A stretch of 64,000 nucleotides of DNA from JAAFIW01 sp031414805 (GCA_031414805.1 JANOQJ010000026.1:1-64000), one strand, 5' to 3'; positions 42,883 to 51,654 are shown, numbered from the stretch's first letter. The notes: generated by a model from the sequence alone, not told the origin. Program-made: numbers and translations.

Positions 42883-42936
42883 TTATTTAATAGCTGCTTG
42901 AGCAATATTTAAAAGGGCTAGCGGCTAAAATGACCA
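42883..42936. repeat. Dispersed repeat, copy 13
   Basis: TTAATAGCTGCTTGAGCAAT then TTAAAAGGGCTAGCGGC. It lies between the divergent ybhP-like and DUF1161 genes. Confidence 0.9.
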
Positions 42937-42973
42937 CTAATCGCCAGACCTGTTAACACATCAGCTATCGTCC

Positions 42974-43315
42974 ATGAAACACATCGCCACAGCAACGCTC
43001 TCCGTTCTCTTGACCTTACCGGGCTATGCCATCACCTGCGAGTCACTGAAAGCCGAGGTGCAGGCCAAGTTCAAAGCGGGTGGGGTTCAGGACTTCAGTA
43101 TTGCCGTGGTGGCGGCGGACGCCGTGATACCCGGCAAAGTGGTGGGGACTTGTGACCTGGGAAAGAACAAGCTGATTTACGCGCCGGGCGCTGGCGCGGT
43201 GCCATCTTCGCTGGGCGCACCAGCCCTTGTCGCAAAAAAGACGAGCACCCAGCCGACAGTCATCACGGAGTGCAAAGACGGCTCCACCAGCACCAACGGC
43301 AGCTGCAAGAAGTGA
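42974..43315 (+). CDS. DUF1161-like small secreted protein
   Basis: A 113-residue protein with a signal peptide (1–19, cleavage at GYA-I). The mature N-terminal part (CESLKAEVQAKFKAGGVQDFSI … GKVVGTCDLG) matches DUF1161. A low-complexity linker leads to a short ITECKDGSTSTNGSC tail with a Cys pair. It is isolated between two minus-strand operons. Function unknown. Confidence 0.8.
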   Translation: MKHIATATLSVLLTLPGYAITCESLKAEVQAKFKAGGVQDFSIAVVAADAVIPGKVVGTCDLGKNKLIYAPGAGAVPSSLGAPALVAKKTSTQPTVITECKDGSTSTNGSCKK

Positions 43316-43318
43316 GCG

Positions 43319-43774
43319 TTAATCGGGCAGGAACCGAGGCAACAACAAAATCGCCTCGGCGTTGGACGGCGAGAAACAGATATCAGCCGCTTCGCGCCAC
43401 GGCAACCATTGAAATTCGGTGTGCTCTCGGGGATTCAGCGTGACAGGCGTTTGGGCGGGTACCGTGAGGCCAAACACACGTTCGCTGTTGCGTGTGATAC
43501 CCGGCGGGTAGCGGTGCAGCCACTGCGGGTAAATGTCATAAATATTCTCCAGAGCCCAGTCCACAAGTTGATGGGCCGAGCAGACGATGCCGGTCTCCTC
43601 CAGCACCTCACGCTCGGCAGTGGCCTCGAACGGCTCATCTTCAAAATCTTTGGAACCGGTAACCGACTGCCAGCTGCCCATATCTGTTCGCCGGATCAGC
43701 AGCACGTCACGCGCGGGCGTGTGGATGATGACGAGGACGGATTGGGGGATTTTGTAGATGAGCGGGCTAGACAC
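43319..43774 (-). CDS. nudB: Dihydroneopterin triphosphate diphosphatase
   Basis: A 151-residue Nudix hydrolase of the folate pathway that removes pyrophosphate from dihydroneopterin triphosphate. The Nudix box GSKDFEDEPFEATAEREVLEETGI (about 40–63) is complete and the NudB hallmark MGSWQSVTGS precedes it. The start is GTG 43774, which overlaps the ccdB stop by 8 bases. In related genomes nudB follows aspS directly; here a toxin-antitoxin pair lies between. Confidence 0.9.
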   Translation of the reverse strand: MSSPLIYKIPQSVLVIIHTPARDVLLIRRTDMGSWQSVTGSKDFEDEPFEATAEREVLEETGIVCSAHQLVDWALENIYDIYPQWLHRYPPGITRNSERVFGLTVPAQTPVTLNPREHTEFQWLPWREAADICFSPSNAEAILLLPRFLPD

Positions 43775-44084
43775 CTGCAGTCACCGCATCCAGAGCAGCA
43801 GTGACGTCGCCCGCGCGATGCTGTAAGGAAACCACACGCTTTTTCAGCAAACGAGCCGCCACCGGTGCAGCCAGATGCGGCATCAACGAAAGCACCTCCC
43901 CGTCGATTTCTATTTGGGGGCATAAATTGACCGGTACGCGCACCGCCCCGGCTGGCATGCGCGACAAGGGCATGACCAGCCGCGTCGGAAGGCCGTCGAT
44001 CAAACTACTTTGAATGTCCAGCACATACGGCACAAACTGTCTTGAAGCCGCTTGCGGATTGGCGTACACGTCGTACTGAGCCAC
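43767..44084 (-). CDS. ccdB: CcdB-family gyrase toxin
   Basis: A 105-residue CcdB-like protein: AQYDVYANPQAASRQFVPYVLDIQSSLIDGLPTRLVMPL with the C-terminal region ending AALDAVTAGV. CcdB poisons DNA gyrase. The start is GTG 44084, 5 bases after the antitoxin stop and preceded by GGAG. A longer frame exists but would begin inside the antitoxin gene. It overlaps nudB, so its expression is tied to an essential operon. Confidence 0.85.
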   Translation of the reverse strand: MAQYDVYANPQAASRQFVPYVLDIQSSLIDGLPTRLVMPLSRMPAGAVRVPVNLCPQIEIDGEVLSLMPHLAAPVAARLLKKRVVSLQHRAGDVTAALDAVTAGV

Positions 44085-44089
44085 TGCGC

Positions 44090-44365
44090 CTACTCCGGCC
44101 AAGCCACCAAACCGTCGCACCACAGCCCGTGCTGCTCGAACTGCTGGTTTTGCTGCGCAATCCAGTCTTTGTAGGTTTCGTTGAACTCTTTTTTGCGCTG
44201 GCTCAGCGATTTGGATTGGCTGGCCAACTGCAAAGCCTGAAAGCTCTCATAGGAGACGATGACGGAATCGGGTCTACCGTCTTTCTCAATGAAAACGGGT
44301 TCTGTTTTGGCTTGTGCGCAAAAGTATCCGAAGCGGTTTTTGGCGACTGTGGCGGTGACTTGCAT
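44090..44365 (-). CDS. Antitoxin: Phd-like N-terminus with CcdA-like C-terminus
   Basis: A 91-residue antitoxin. Residues 1–50 (AKNRFGYFCAQAKTEPVFIEKDGRPDSVIVSYESF) have the Phd/YefM fold rather than the ribbon-helix-helix of classical CcdA. Residues about 58–91 (QRKKEFNETYKDWIAQQNQQFEQHGLWCDGL) look like the disordered CcdA tail that wraps CcdB. The toxin gene follows after 5 bases. It appears to be a domain-swapped antitoxin. Confidence 0.75.
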   Translation of the reverse strand: MQVTATVAKNRFGYFCAQAKTEPVFIEKDGRPDSVIVSYESFQALQLASQSKSLSQRKKEFNETYKDWIAQQNQQFEQHGLWCDGLVAWPE

Positions 44366-44418
44366 AGCGCTCCTTTGTGGTTGATGGCTATTTTAGCCAT
44401 CAACCCGGTGCTGCCGGG

Positions 44419-46221
44419 CTAAACCGCGCTGCGCAATTTGATATGCAGCTCCCGCAACTGCTTCTCATCCACCGCCCCCGGTGCCTGCGTGAGCAGGTCT
44501 TGCGCGCGCTGGGTTTTGGGAAAGGCGATCACGTCGCGGATGGATTCGGCGCCGGTCATCAGCGTGACCACGCGATCCAGGCCAAAGGCGATGCCGCCGT
44601 GCGGCGGAGCGCCGTATTGCAGCGCGTCGAGCAGGAAGCCAAACTTGGCTTGTGCGTCTTCAGGGCTGATTTTCAGGGCGTTAAACACCTTTTGCTGCAC
44701 CTCCGCACGGTGGATTCGAACGGAGCCACCACCCATTTCCCAGCCGTTGAGCACCATGTCGTAGCCCTTGGAAATGCATTTTTCCGGCGCACTGTCCATC
44801 CAGTCTTCATGGCCGTCTTTGGGTGCCGTGAACGGGTGGTGCACCGCGGTGTGGCGCTGGGCTTCTTCGTCGTATTCAAACATCGGGAAGTCCACCACCC
44901 ACAGGGGCCGCCAGCCGGCCTCAAACAAGCCGTTTTTCTTGCCAAACTCGCTGTGACCAATCTTCACGCGCAGCGCGCCGATCGCGTCGTTGACAATTTT
45001 TTCCTTGTCGGCACCGAAGCAGATCAGGTCGCCGTCTTTGGCGCCGGTGCGCTCCAGAACTGCCGTCAAGGCCTTGTCGTGGATATTTTTCACGATGGGG
45101 CTTTGCAAACCGTCCCTGAATTTGGCCAGTTCGTTGACCTTGATGTAGGCCAGGCCCTTGGCACCGTAAATCTTCACGAACTCGGTGTAGGCATCGATGT
45201 CGCCCCGGCTCAAGCCGCCCTGCTCCACCGCCCCACCGGGCACGCGCAGGGCCACCACACGGCCGCCCTTCATGGTGGCGGCACCGCTGAAGACTTTGAA
45301 GTCCACGTCGGCCATCACATCGGTCACGTCGGCAAACTCCATCTTCACGCGCAGGTCGGGCTTGTCGGAGCCGTAGCGGTACATGGCGTCCTGGTAGGTA
45401 ATCACCGGGAACTCGCCCAAGTCCAGGCCCAGGGTGTTCAAAAACACGGTTTTGATCATTCCCTGGAACAGCTCGCGAATCTCTTCTTCGGTCAGGAACG
45501 AGGTTTCAATATCGATCTGCGTGAACTCGGGCTGGCGGTCGGCGCGCAGGTCTTCGTCGCGAAAGCATTTGGTGATCTGGTAGTAGCGGTCGTAGCCGGC
45601 CACCATGAGCAACTGCTTGAACAACTGCGGGCTTTGCGGCAGCGCGAAAAACATGCCGGGGTGCACGCGGCTGGGCACCAGGTAGTCACGCGCGCCCTCG
45701 GGGGTGGACTTGCCCAGCATGGGGGTTTCAATGTCCACGAAGCCGTTGGCATCGAGAAACTTGCGCACTTCCATGGCCACTCGGTAGCGCAGCATAAGAT
45801 TGTTCTGCATGTAGGGGCGGCGCAGGTCCAGCACGCGATGCGTCAGGCGGGTGGTCTCACTCAAGTTGTCGTCGTCCAGCTGGAATGGCGGTGTGACCGA
45901 CGGGTTGAGCACCACCAGTTCATGGCACAACACCTCGATTTTTCCGCTTTTGAGGCCTTCATTGACCGTGCCTTCCGGGCGGGCGCGCACGATGCCTTTG
46001 ATCTGCACGCAAAACTCGTTGCGCAGACTTTCGGCGGTGGCAAAGGTCTCGGCACGATCCGGGTCGCAGACGATTTGCACATAGCCTTCACGGTCGCGCA
46101 GATCCACAAAAATCACGCCACCATGGTCACGGCGGCGGTTCACCCAGCCGCACAAACTCACGGTTTCGCCCATCAGGGCTTCGGTGACCAGACCACAGTA
46201 ATGAGAACGCATTTGAGACAT
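44419..46221 (-). CDS. aspS: Aspartyl-tRNA synthetase
   Basis: A 600-residue class II synthetase of the bacterial AspRS type. An N-terminal anticodon-binding OB fold (about 1–105, GWVNRRRDHGGVIFVDLRD), motif 2 FRDEDLRADRQPEFTQID, the GAD insert, and motif 3 FGLDRVVTLMTG are present. Whether it also charges tRNA-Asn cannot be told from this window. Start set at ATG 46221. It follows the DUF502 gene. Confidence 0.96.
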   Translation of the reverse strand: MSQMRSHYCGLVTEALMGETVSLCGWVNRRRDHGGVIFVDLRDREGYVQIVCDPDRAETFATAESLRNEFCVQIKGIVRARPEGTVNEGLKSGKIEVLCHELVVLNPSVTPPFQLDDDNLSETTRLTHRVLDLRRPYMQNNLMLRYRVAMEVRKFLDANGFVDIETPMLGKSTPEGARDYLVPSRVHPGMFFALPQSPQLFKQLLMVAGYDRYYQITKCFRDEDLRADRQPEFTQIDIETSFLTEEEIRELFQGMIKTVFLNTLGLDLGEFPVITYQDAMYRYGSDKPDLRVKMEFADVTDVMADVDFKVFSGAATMKGGRVVALRVPGGAVEQGGLSRGDIDAYTEFVKIYGAKGLAYIKVNELAKFRDGLQSPIVKNIHDKALTAVLERTGAKDGDLICFGADKEKIVNDAIGALRVKIGHSEFGKKNGLFEAGWRPLWVVDFPMFEYDEEAQRHTAVHHPFTAPKDGHEDWMDSAPEKCISKGYDMVLNGWEMGGGSVRIHRAEVQQKVFNALKISPEDAQAKFGFLLDALQYGAPPHGGIAFGLDRVVTLMTGAESIRDVIAFPKTQRAQDLLTQAPGAVDEKQLRELHIKLRSAV

Positions 46222-46236
46222 AAATTTCAATTCTTG

Positions 46237-46884
46237 TTAAGGCTTGACGACAGATTTAGCAGGCGCTGATTTGGCCCCAGGCACCACCACGCCCAGGGAA
46301 ACGATGTACTTCAAGGCTTCGTCCACATTCATTTTCAGCTCGATGCAGTTGGCCTTGGGCACCAGCATGAAATAGCCGCTGGTGGGGTTGGGCGTGGTGG
46401 GGATGTACACGCTGATGTGGTCACCATTCCCATCCCGGTTCACATGCTCGGCCACCTCGCCGCTGGGCGACCCCGTCACAAAACCGATTGTCCACATGCC
46501 CTCCAGCGGCCACTGCACCATGACGGCGGTGCGAAAGGCATTGCCATTGGGCGCAAACAGCGTGTCAGACACCTGCTTGACGCTGGTGTAAATCGAGCGA
46601 ACCACCGGGATGCGGCTGAGAATGTGGTTGCTCCACGACACCAATCGGCGACCGAAAAAGTTGCTGGCGGCAGCGCCAACGGCCAGCACAATGACCACGG
46701 CCAGCAAAGCACCAATGCCAGGGAAATAAAAACCGAGCAGCTTTTCCGGTTGCCAGGCAGCGGGCAAGATTTGTAGGGTTTGATCCAGCAAGCGAATCAC
46801 CCACTGCAACACAGCGGCCGTGATGCCCAGCGGCACGATGACCAACAGGCCGGCCAGTAGCCATTTGCGTAGAGACGCCATCAT
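46237..46884 (-). CDS. DUF502 inner-membrane protein
   Basis: A 215-residue protein with two N-terminal transmembrane helices (about 8–30 and 52–78) and a DUF502 domain (SNHILSRIPVVRSIYTSVKQVSDTL; PTTPNPTSGYFMLVP). Function unknown. Its ATG overlaps the fmdB stop (ATGA), so the genes are translationally coupled. Confidence 0.9.
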   Translation of the reverse strand: MMASLRKWLLAGLLVIVPLGITAAVLQWVIRLLDQTLQILPAAWQPEKLLGFYFPGIGALLAVVIVLAVGAAASNFFGRRLVSWSNHILSRIPVVRSIYTSVKQVSDTLFAPNGNAFRTAVMVQWPLEGMWTIGFVTGSPSGEVAEHVNRDGNGDHISVYIPTTPNPTSGYFMLVPKANCIELKMNVDEALKYIVSLGVVVPGAKSAPAKSVVKP

Positions 46885-47297
46885 GATGCTTGGGAGCCAG
46901 AAGTGCCACCAGCCCTTGTAGATACTGCTGGAGCAGCTACAGAAACAGGAGCGGCCGTAGGAGCTGGGGCGGGCGATGAAACCGGGGATGCGGCGGGGGC
47001 GTTGGAGTCGGGCGCGGGTGAAGCGCTGTTTGCTTTGTCGCCGGCCTTGTCACCCGCCTTCTCCCCTGCTTTGCCGTCCGCCTTATCGTCCGCCGCAGCA
47101 GGAGCCGCCGTGTTGCCACCCCGAAAATCGGTGACGTACCAACCCGAGCCCTTGAGCTGGAAACCGGCAGCGGTGAGCTGCTTGCTGAAAGTGGCTTTGC
47201 CGCACTGCGGGCAATCGACCAGCGGGTCGTCCGACATTTTCTGCAACACATCTTTGGCAAAGCCGCAGGCGTCGCACTTGTAAGCGTAAATAGGCAT
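46881..47297 (-). CDS. FmdB-family zinc-ribbon protein with repeat-derived tail
   Basis: A 138-residue protein. Residues 1–60 form the FmdB zinc ribbon (YKCDACGFAKDVLQ … CPQCGKATFSK). A low-complexity Ala/Pro/Asp/Lys tail (70–138) follows. The last ~20 residues (SVAAPAVSTRAGGT) come from dispersed repeat copy 14. The start is ATG 47297, where the conserved PIYAYKC begins; an upstream in-frame extension is not conserved. First gene of the fmdB–DUF502–aspS unit. Confidence 0.88.
   Translation of the reverse strand: MPIYAYKCDACGFAKDVLQKMSDDPLVDCPQCGKATFSKQLTAAGFQLKGSGWYVTDFRGGNTAAPAAADDKADGKAGEKAGDKAGDKANSASPAPDSNAPAASPVSSPAPAPTAAPVSVAAPAVSTRAGGTSGSQAS
46905..46959. repeat. Dispersed repeat, copy 14 (coding, fmdB tail)
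   Basis: GCCACCAGCCCTTGTAGAT then ACTGCTGGAGCAGCTAC. Translated on the minus strand as VAAPAVSTRAGG. CCA replaces the usual TGA of the core. Confidence 0.92.
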
Positions 47298-47617
47298 GGT
47301 GTCTGGGTGTGAGCGGAGGCGGGACGGCTGAACGGTCGGATGGCGCAACGGCGTTGCACATCACATTCAGCCCGCCTGGAAAAGCCTCAAATTATAGGGG
47401 CGGGCCGTTGCGCTGCCATGAGCGGACCGTGAAACGAAGGGCTGGCATGAACGGTGATTTCACAGGGAACCGCTTTCCCGAGTGAGCCACTTGGCAGCCG
47501 CGCCACCAATTAATGACCAACTGCATGTTCGCAGGTGTTTTAGTGCTCTAGCCCTTGTAAATACTGCTCAAAAAGCTATCAAAAACGGAGCGATTGATGT
47601 TATGGACTTTACAAATG
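47298..47617. other. Intergenic region upstream of fmdB
   Basis: About 320 bases. The right part holds dispersed repeat copy 15. The left part must contain the promoter of the fmdB–aspS operon, but no convincing -35/-10 pair stands out to me. No further ORF with support. Confidence 0.6.
47540..47602. repeat. Dispersed repeat, copy 15
   Basis: TTAGTGCTCTAGCCCTTGTA, then ATACTGCTCAAAAAGCTATC. Just downstream of the hypothetical gene at 47618–47902. Confidence 0.88.
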
Positions 47618-47902
47618 TTAGGCACATGCATCGTGAACCTCCCGACCTAAAGCAAGAGTAAGTCTTGCGCAAAGAACTGTGATCCATGAAATCCAATGTG
47701 AGGGCTCTAAGTTCCCACAAAACTGAAGGCCACTTGGCTCGGCTGAAGCCCAAATCCACCGAGGCTCGCCCTCGCTCCCGTACCAAACAGGACAAGGACC
47801 GTACCCGATCCAACCGTCCATGCTCTTATAGACTTCGCCAACTTTGGCCCACTCGGCTTCAGTTAGATCAATCGGCACGTTCAATGTGATGTCTTGGTCC
47901 AT
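47618..47902 (-). CDS. Hypothetical protein
   Basis: A 94-residue protein without signal peptide or transmembrane helix. The pattern KSMDGWIGYGPCPVWYG … SAEPSGLQFCGNLE … ITVLCARLTLALGREVHDA recalls a scattered family of small bacterial proteins of unknown role, sometimes seen near toxin or immunity loci. I do not assign a function. It stands alone between the fmdB operon and an SSS symporter. Confidence 0.65.
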   Translation of the reverse strand: MDQDITLNVPIDLTEAEWAKVGEVYKSMDGWIGYGPCPVWYGSEGEPRWIWASAEPSGLQFCGNLEPSHWISWITVLCARLTLALGREVHDACA

Positions 47903-47946
47903 TCAGCCTAGTTCTTTCGATTGCGAAATGGCAATCTGCAAGGCAT

Positions 47947-49401
47947 TCAGCTAGCCGCACCATGCTTAATCGGATGCCCCTGATTCCGAATGATCTGCGG
48001 CCCCAGCGAGCCCACAACCATCAACACAAACGACGCAAACAAGCCAATCAAATTCGCAGGCACCATCGTGCCGGGCACCAGGTATTGCATGAAGAGCCAG
48101 ACCGACACACCGCCAATGGCCGAGAACAGTGCGCCCTGGGTGGTGGCACGTCGCCAGTAGGCACCGGCTACCAGGGGAATAAAGGCACCAGCCAAGGTGA
48201 CGTTGTAGGCGTTTTGGACCATTTCGTACATGGTGCTGCGGCTGTTCATGGCAAACAGCAGGGCGCAGGCGGTGAAGGTGACCAGAATCACGCGCACCAG
48301 CAGCAATTCCTGCTTGTCGCTCATGCGGCCACCCACCAGGGGGCGCAGCACGTTTTCGGTGGCCAGCGACGCGGGCGCTAGCAGGGCGCCGCTGGCGGTG
48401 GACAAAATGGCCGACAGGAGCGCGCCGAAGAACATGATCTGCGCCCACAAGGGCATTTTGTTCAGCACCAAATCGGGCAGCACGCGCTGGATTTGGCGGG
48501 CATCTTCGGCTTTGAACAGTTCTAGCAGGCTGGCATCGGCGACCAGTGCCGCATACGCAATAAAAATCGGCACAAACGCAAAGCAGAAATAAAACACGGC
48601 GCCGATGATGGTGCCGCGCACGGCGGTTTTTTCGTCTTTGGCGCTGGTCATGCGCTGAAACACATCTTGCTGGGGAACAGAGCCAAAGGCGAAGGCGAAA
48701 AACGCACCTGCCATGGCCCACCAGCCCGATGCGTCTGACGGGAAGAAGTTGAACTTGCCCTCGGCTGCTGCCTGGGCGATCACTTTGGACGCGCCACCGG
48801 CCATGTCGCCCACCAACCAGGCCACGACCGACAGGCCGACGATGATAACGATGGTTTGCAACAAGTCGGTGAACGCAATCGACCACATGCCGCCAAATAC
48901 GGTGTAGATCAGCACCACGGCAGCGCCCATCAGAATGGCGTCGTTCAGTGCAATGGCGCCGCCACTGAGTACGTAGATAACCAAACCCAGCGCGGTCAGT
49001 TGCGCCGATGTCCAGCCCAGGTACGAAATCACCACGGCCAGGCTGGTGATGACCTCGACGGTTCTTCCATAGCGTTGCTTGTAAAAGTCGCCAATGGTCA
49101 GCAGGTTCATGCGGTAAAACAGCTTGGCAAACAGCAAGGCTGCCAGCACAAGGCACACAGATGCGCCAAACGGGTCACCCGGAATGCCTGAAAGCCCATC
49201 CCGCGCAAACGTGGCAGATATCGACAGCACCGTTTCGGCACCAAACCAGGTGGCAAACACCGTGGCCACGTTCATGTACAGCGGCAAGCTGCGGCCGGCC
49301 ACCATGAAGTCTTTGGTGGTGTGCACTCGCCTTGCCGCAATCAGCCCTACCGCAATGGTCACAGCCAGATAGGCCACTACAAAAACGATCAGCGAATTCA
49401 T
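47947..49401 (-). CDS. Sodium:solute symporter family protein
   Basis: A 484-residue SSS-family transporter with about 12–13 transmembrane helices (LIVFVVAYLAVTIAVGLIAARR at the start). The sodium-site region includes GGMWSIAFTDLLQTIVIIVG. It resembles PutP/PanF-type transporters and those of unknown substrate. AGGAG lies 9 bases before the ATG. Confidence 0.9.
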   Translation of the reverse strand: MNSLIVFVVAYLAVTIAVGLIAARRVHTTKDFMVAGRSLPLYMNVATVFATWFGAETVLSISATFARDGLSGIPGDPFGASVCLVLAALLFAKLFYRMNLLTIGDFYKQRYGRTVEVITSLAVVISYLGWTSAQLTALGLVIYVLSGGAIALNDAILMGAAVVLIYTVFGGMWSIAFTDLLQTIVIIVGLSVVAWLVGDMAGGASKVIAQAAAEGKFNFFPSDASGWWAMAGAFFAFAFGSVPQQDVFQRMTSAKDEKTAVRGTIIGAVFYFCFAFVPIFIAYAALVADASLLELFKAEDARQIQRVLPDLVLNKMPLWAQIMFFGALLSAILSTASGALLAPASLATENVLRPLVGGRMSDKQELLLVRVILVTFTACALLFAMNSRSTMYEMVQNAYNVTLAGAFIPLVAGAYWRRATTQGALFSAIGGVSVWLFMQYLVPGTMVPANLIGLFASFVLMVVGSLGPQIIRNQGHPIKHGAAS

Positions 49402-49436
49402 TTCACATGTCTCCTGTTACCCACAAAATTCTTGAA

Positions 49437-51002
49437 TCAAAACAGCCGCACCCGAACGATGAACTGCATGAGCAATAACCCCAAAGCAAAACCAATGCCG
49501 CCGTAAATCAGGCCTTGCAGCAGCTTGTTGGTGCGCTTCTGCTCTGCCAGCAGCTCTTTCAGCGCAGCCTGTGACTCGTTAGGCGGCTTTTTCAGGTATT
49601 CGGCCAGCAGCCGGGGCAACTCGGGCAGCAACTTGGCGTAGCGCGGCGCCTCGGCCTGGAGTTGGTTGAGCAACTTTTGCGGACCGACCTGCTCCAGCAT
49701 CCATTTTTCCAAAAACGGCTTGGCGGTGCTCCACAAATCCAGGTCAGGATCCAGGTCACGGCCCAGGCCTTCGATGTTCAGCAGGGTTTTTTGCAGCAGC
49801 ACCAACTGCGGTTGAATTTCCACCTGGAAGCGGCGCGAAATCTGGAACAGACGCATCAGCACCATGCCCAGCGACAGTTCTTTCAGCGGCCGGTCAAAGT
49901 ACGGCTCGCACACCGTGCGGATGGCCGACTCCAGCTCGTCTACCCGCGTATTGGCGGGCACCCAGCCCGACTCGATGTGCAGCTGCGCCACGCACTTGTA
50001 GTCGCGCCGAAAGAAGGCAGCGAAGTTCTGCGCCAGGTACTCTTTGTCGAACTCCGTGAGCGTGCCAATGATGCCGAAATCAAGTGAGATGTAGCGGCCA
50101 AACGAATCGGCCGCCAGACTCACCTGAATGTTGCCGGGGTGCATGTCCGCGTGAAAAAAGCCGTCGCGAAACACTTGCGTGAAAAAGATCGTCACGCCGT
50201 CACGCGCCAGCTTGGGCAGATCCACACCCGCCTCGCGCAGCTTGGCGGTCTGGTTGATGGGCGTGCCCACCATGCGCTCCATCACGATCACCTCGGTCTG
50301 GCAATAGTCCCAAAACATTTCTGGAATCATCACCAAATCAAGGCCCGCCATGTTGCGGCGCAGTTGGGCGGCATTAGCGGCTTCGCGCACCAGGTCCAGC
50401 TCATCGTGCAGGTATTTGTCGAACTCGCCGACCACTTCACGCGGCTTCAGGCGTTTGCCATCGTGCGACGCGCCTTCCAGCCAGCCGGCCATCATGCGCA
50501 TCAGGTCCAGGTCCTTGTCGATGACTTTGAGCATGCCGGGGCGTACCACTTTTACTGCCACATCGCGTTCGACACCATCACGGCCCATGAGCCGCGCAAA
50601 GTGAACCTGCGCAATCGACGCACTGGCAATCGGCTTGTGCTCGAAGCTGACAAAAATATCGGCCAGCGACTTGCCAAATGCGCGCTCGATCGTGGCCACT
50701 GCAATTTCGGACGCAAAGGGCGGCACGCGGTCTTGCAACATGGCCAACTCGTCTGCAATGTCGGGCGGCAGCAGGTCGCGTCGGGTGGACAGCAACTGGC
50801 CGAACTTCACAAAAATCGGCCCCAACCGCTCCAGTGCTTCACGCAAACGCTGGCCGCGTGGGGAGCTGAGGTTGCGACCCCAGGAAATGACCCGTGTGAG
50901 TGTGCGCAGCCAGGGCTGCTTGAAGCTGGACAGCACCAACTCGTCCAGGCCGTAGCGCAGCACCACCCAGACGATGAAGATGCTGCGGTAAATGCGCGTC
51001 AT
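49437..51002 (-). CDS. ubiB: Ubiquinone biosynthesis protein UbiB
   Basis: A 521-residue atypical ABC1/ADCK kinase-like protein required for ubiquinone synthesis. The KxGQ motif (FVKFGQLLSTRRDLLP, about 68–83), the Ala-rich ASASIAQVH loop, and HADMHPGNI with the DFG-like SLDFGIIG are present. Two transmembrane helices end the protein. It lies 15 bases downstream of ubiJ. Confidence 0.94.
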   Translation of the reverse strand: MTRIYRSIFIVWVVLRYGLDELVLSSFKQPWLRTLTRVISWGRNLSSPRGQRLREALERLGPIFVKFGQLLSTRRDLLPPDIADELAMLQDRVPPFASEIAVATIERAFGKSLADIFVSFEHKPIASASIAQVHFARLMGRDGVERDVAVKVVRPGMLKVIDKDLDLMRMMAGWLEGASHDGKRLKPREVVGEFDKYLHDELDLVREAANAAQLRRNMAGLDLVMIPEMFWDYCQTEVIVMERMVGTPINQTAKLREAGVDLPKLARDGVTIFFTQVFRDGFFHADMHPGNIQVSLAADSFGRYISLDFGIIGTLTEFDKEYLAQNFAAFFRRDYKCVAQLHIESGWVPANTRVDELESAIRTVCEPYFDRPLKELSLGMVLMRLFQISRRFQVEIQPQLVLLQKTLLNIEGLGRDLDPDLDLWSTAKPFLEKWMLEQVGPQKLLNQLQAEAPRYAKLLPELPRLLAEYLKKPPNESQAALKELLAEQKRTNKLLQGLIYGGIGFALGLLLMQFIVRVRLF

Positions 51003-51017
51003 GCGGGAGCGAACGCT

Positions 51018-51593
51018 TTACGACGTGGAAGTGGGTGTGGCAGCGTCGCCAGCCGGGCTGGGTGCCACGCCCTTGACCAGACCCCGCAACGCGTCGGCCA
51101 CCGCTCGGGCGGCCTGGCCCACTGCATGGGCCGGCGCATCGCCGATCACGCGCGAAAGGTCCTCTTCCAGATCCCAGCGCACGTGATCAACCAGCCAGTT
51201 GATTTCAGCGGCCAGTTGCACATCGCCCTCAATGCGCACAGCAGGCTTGTTGCCACTCAAAACGGCTTGAGCCAGTGACAGGGGCGACGCTTCGGTGACG
51301 GTAAGAACCAGGTCGGGCTTGGCCGTGGCATCAGCCAAATCCAGCAAGCCCGCCGGTGTGGCCTGCAGGCACAGGCTGAACTGCATCCAGCTGGCCTGCA
51401 CCACCCGCCCCTTTTGACGCACCAGCCGACTCATGGCCTCGGGCTCTTGCATGAGCACATGGTTGAGCAGCAACACCACGCGGTGCTGCACCTCGTGCAC
51501 CAGCCAGGGTGGGGGCTGCAGCTGGCTGCCCACCGCCTGAAACAGGCTGTCTAAAAAAGCAAAAGGGGATGGTGAGGAGGAATTGGCTTGCAT
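51018..51593 (-). CDS. ubiJ: Ubiquinone biosynthesis accessory protein UbiJ
   Basis: A 191-residue protein with an SCP2 lipid-binding domain (about 40–145: ATAKPDLVLTVTEASPLSLAQAVLSGNKPAVRIEGD) and a coiled-coil region. UbiJ carries ubiquinone intermediates within the soluble Ubi complex. The upstream open frame is longer, but the ATG at 51593 fits the family start. Confidence 0.88.
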   Translation of the reverse strand: MQANSSSPSPFAFLDSLFQAVGSQLQPPPWLVHEVQHRVVLLLNHVLMQEPEAMSRLVRQKGRVVQASWMQFSLCLQATPAGLLDLADATAKPDLVLTVTEASPLSLAQAVLSGNKPAVRIEGDVQLAAEINWLVDHVRWDLEEDLSRVIGDAPAHAVGQAARAVADALRGLVKGVAPSPAGDAATPTSTS

Positions 51594-51654
51594 GGTGGGC
51601 TGATTATTCACGATGCTGCTGAGCCAAATCACCCGCCAACCAAAAGCGGGCAAA

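Noticed and set aside
44377..46269. 630-codon open frame on the plus strand opposite aspS
   Set aside because: Antisense shadow of aspS. Very high His/Val/Gly content, no recognisable motif and no ribosome binding site.
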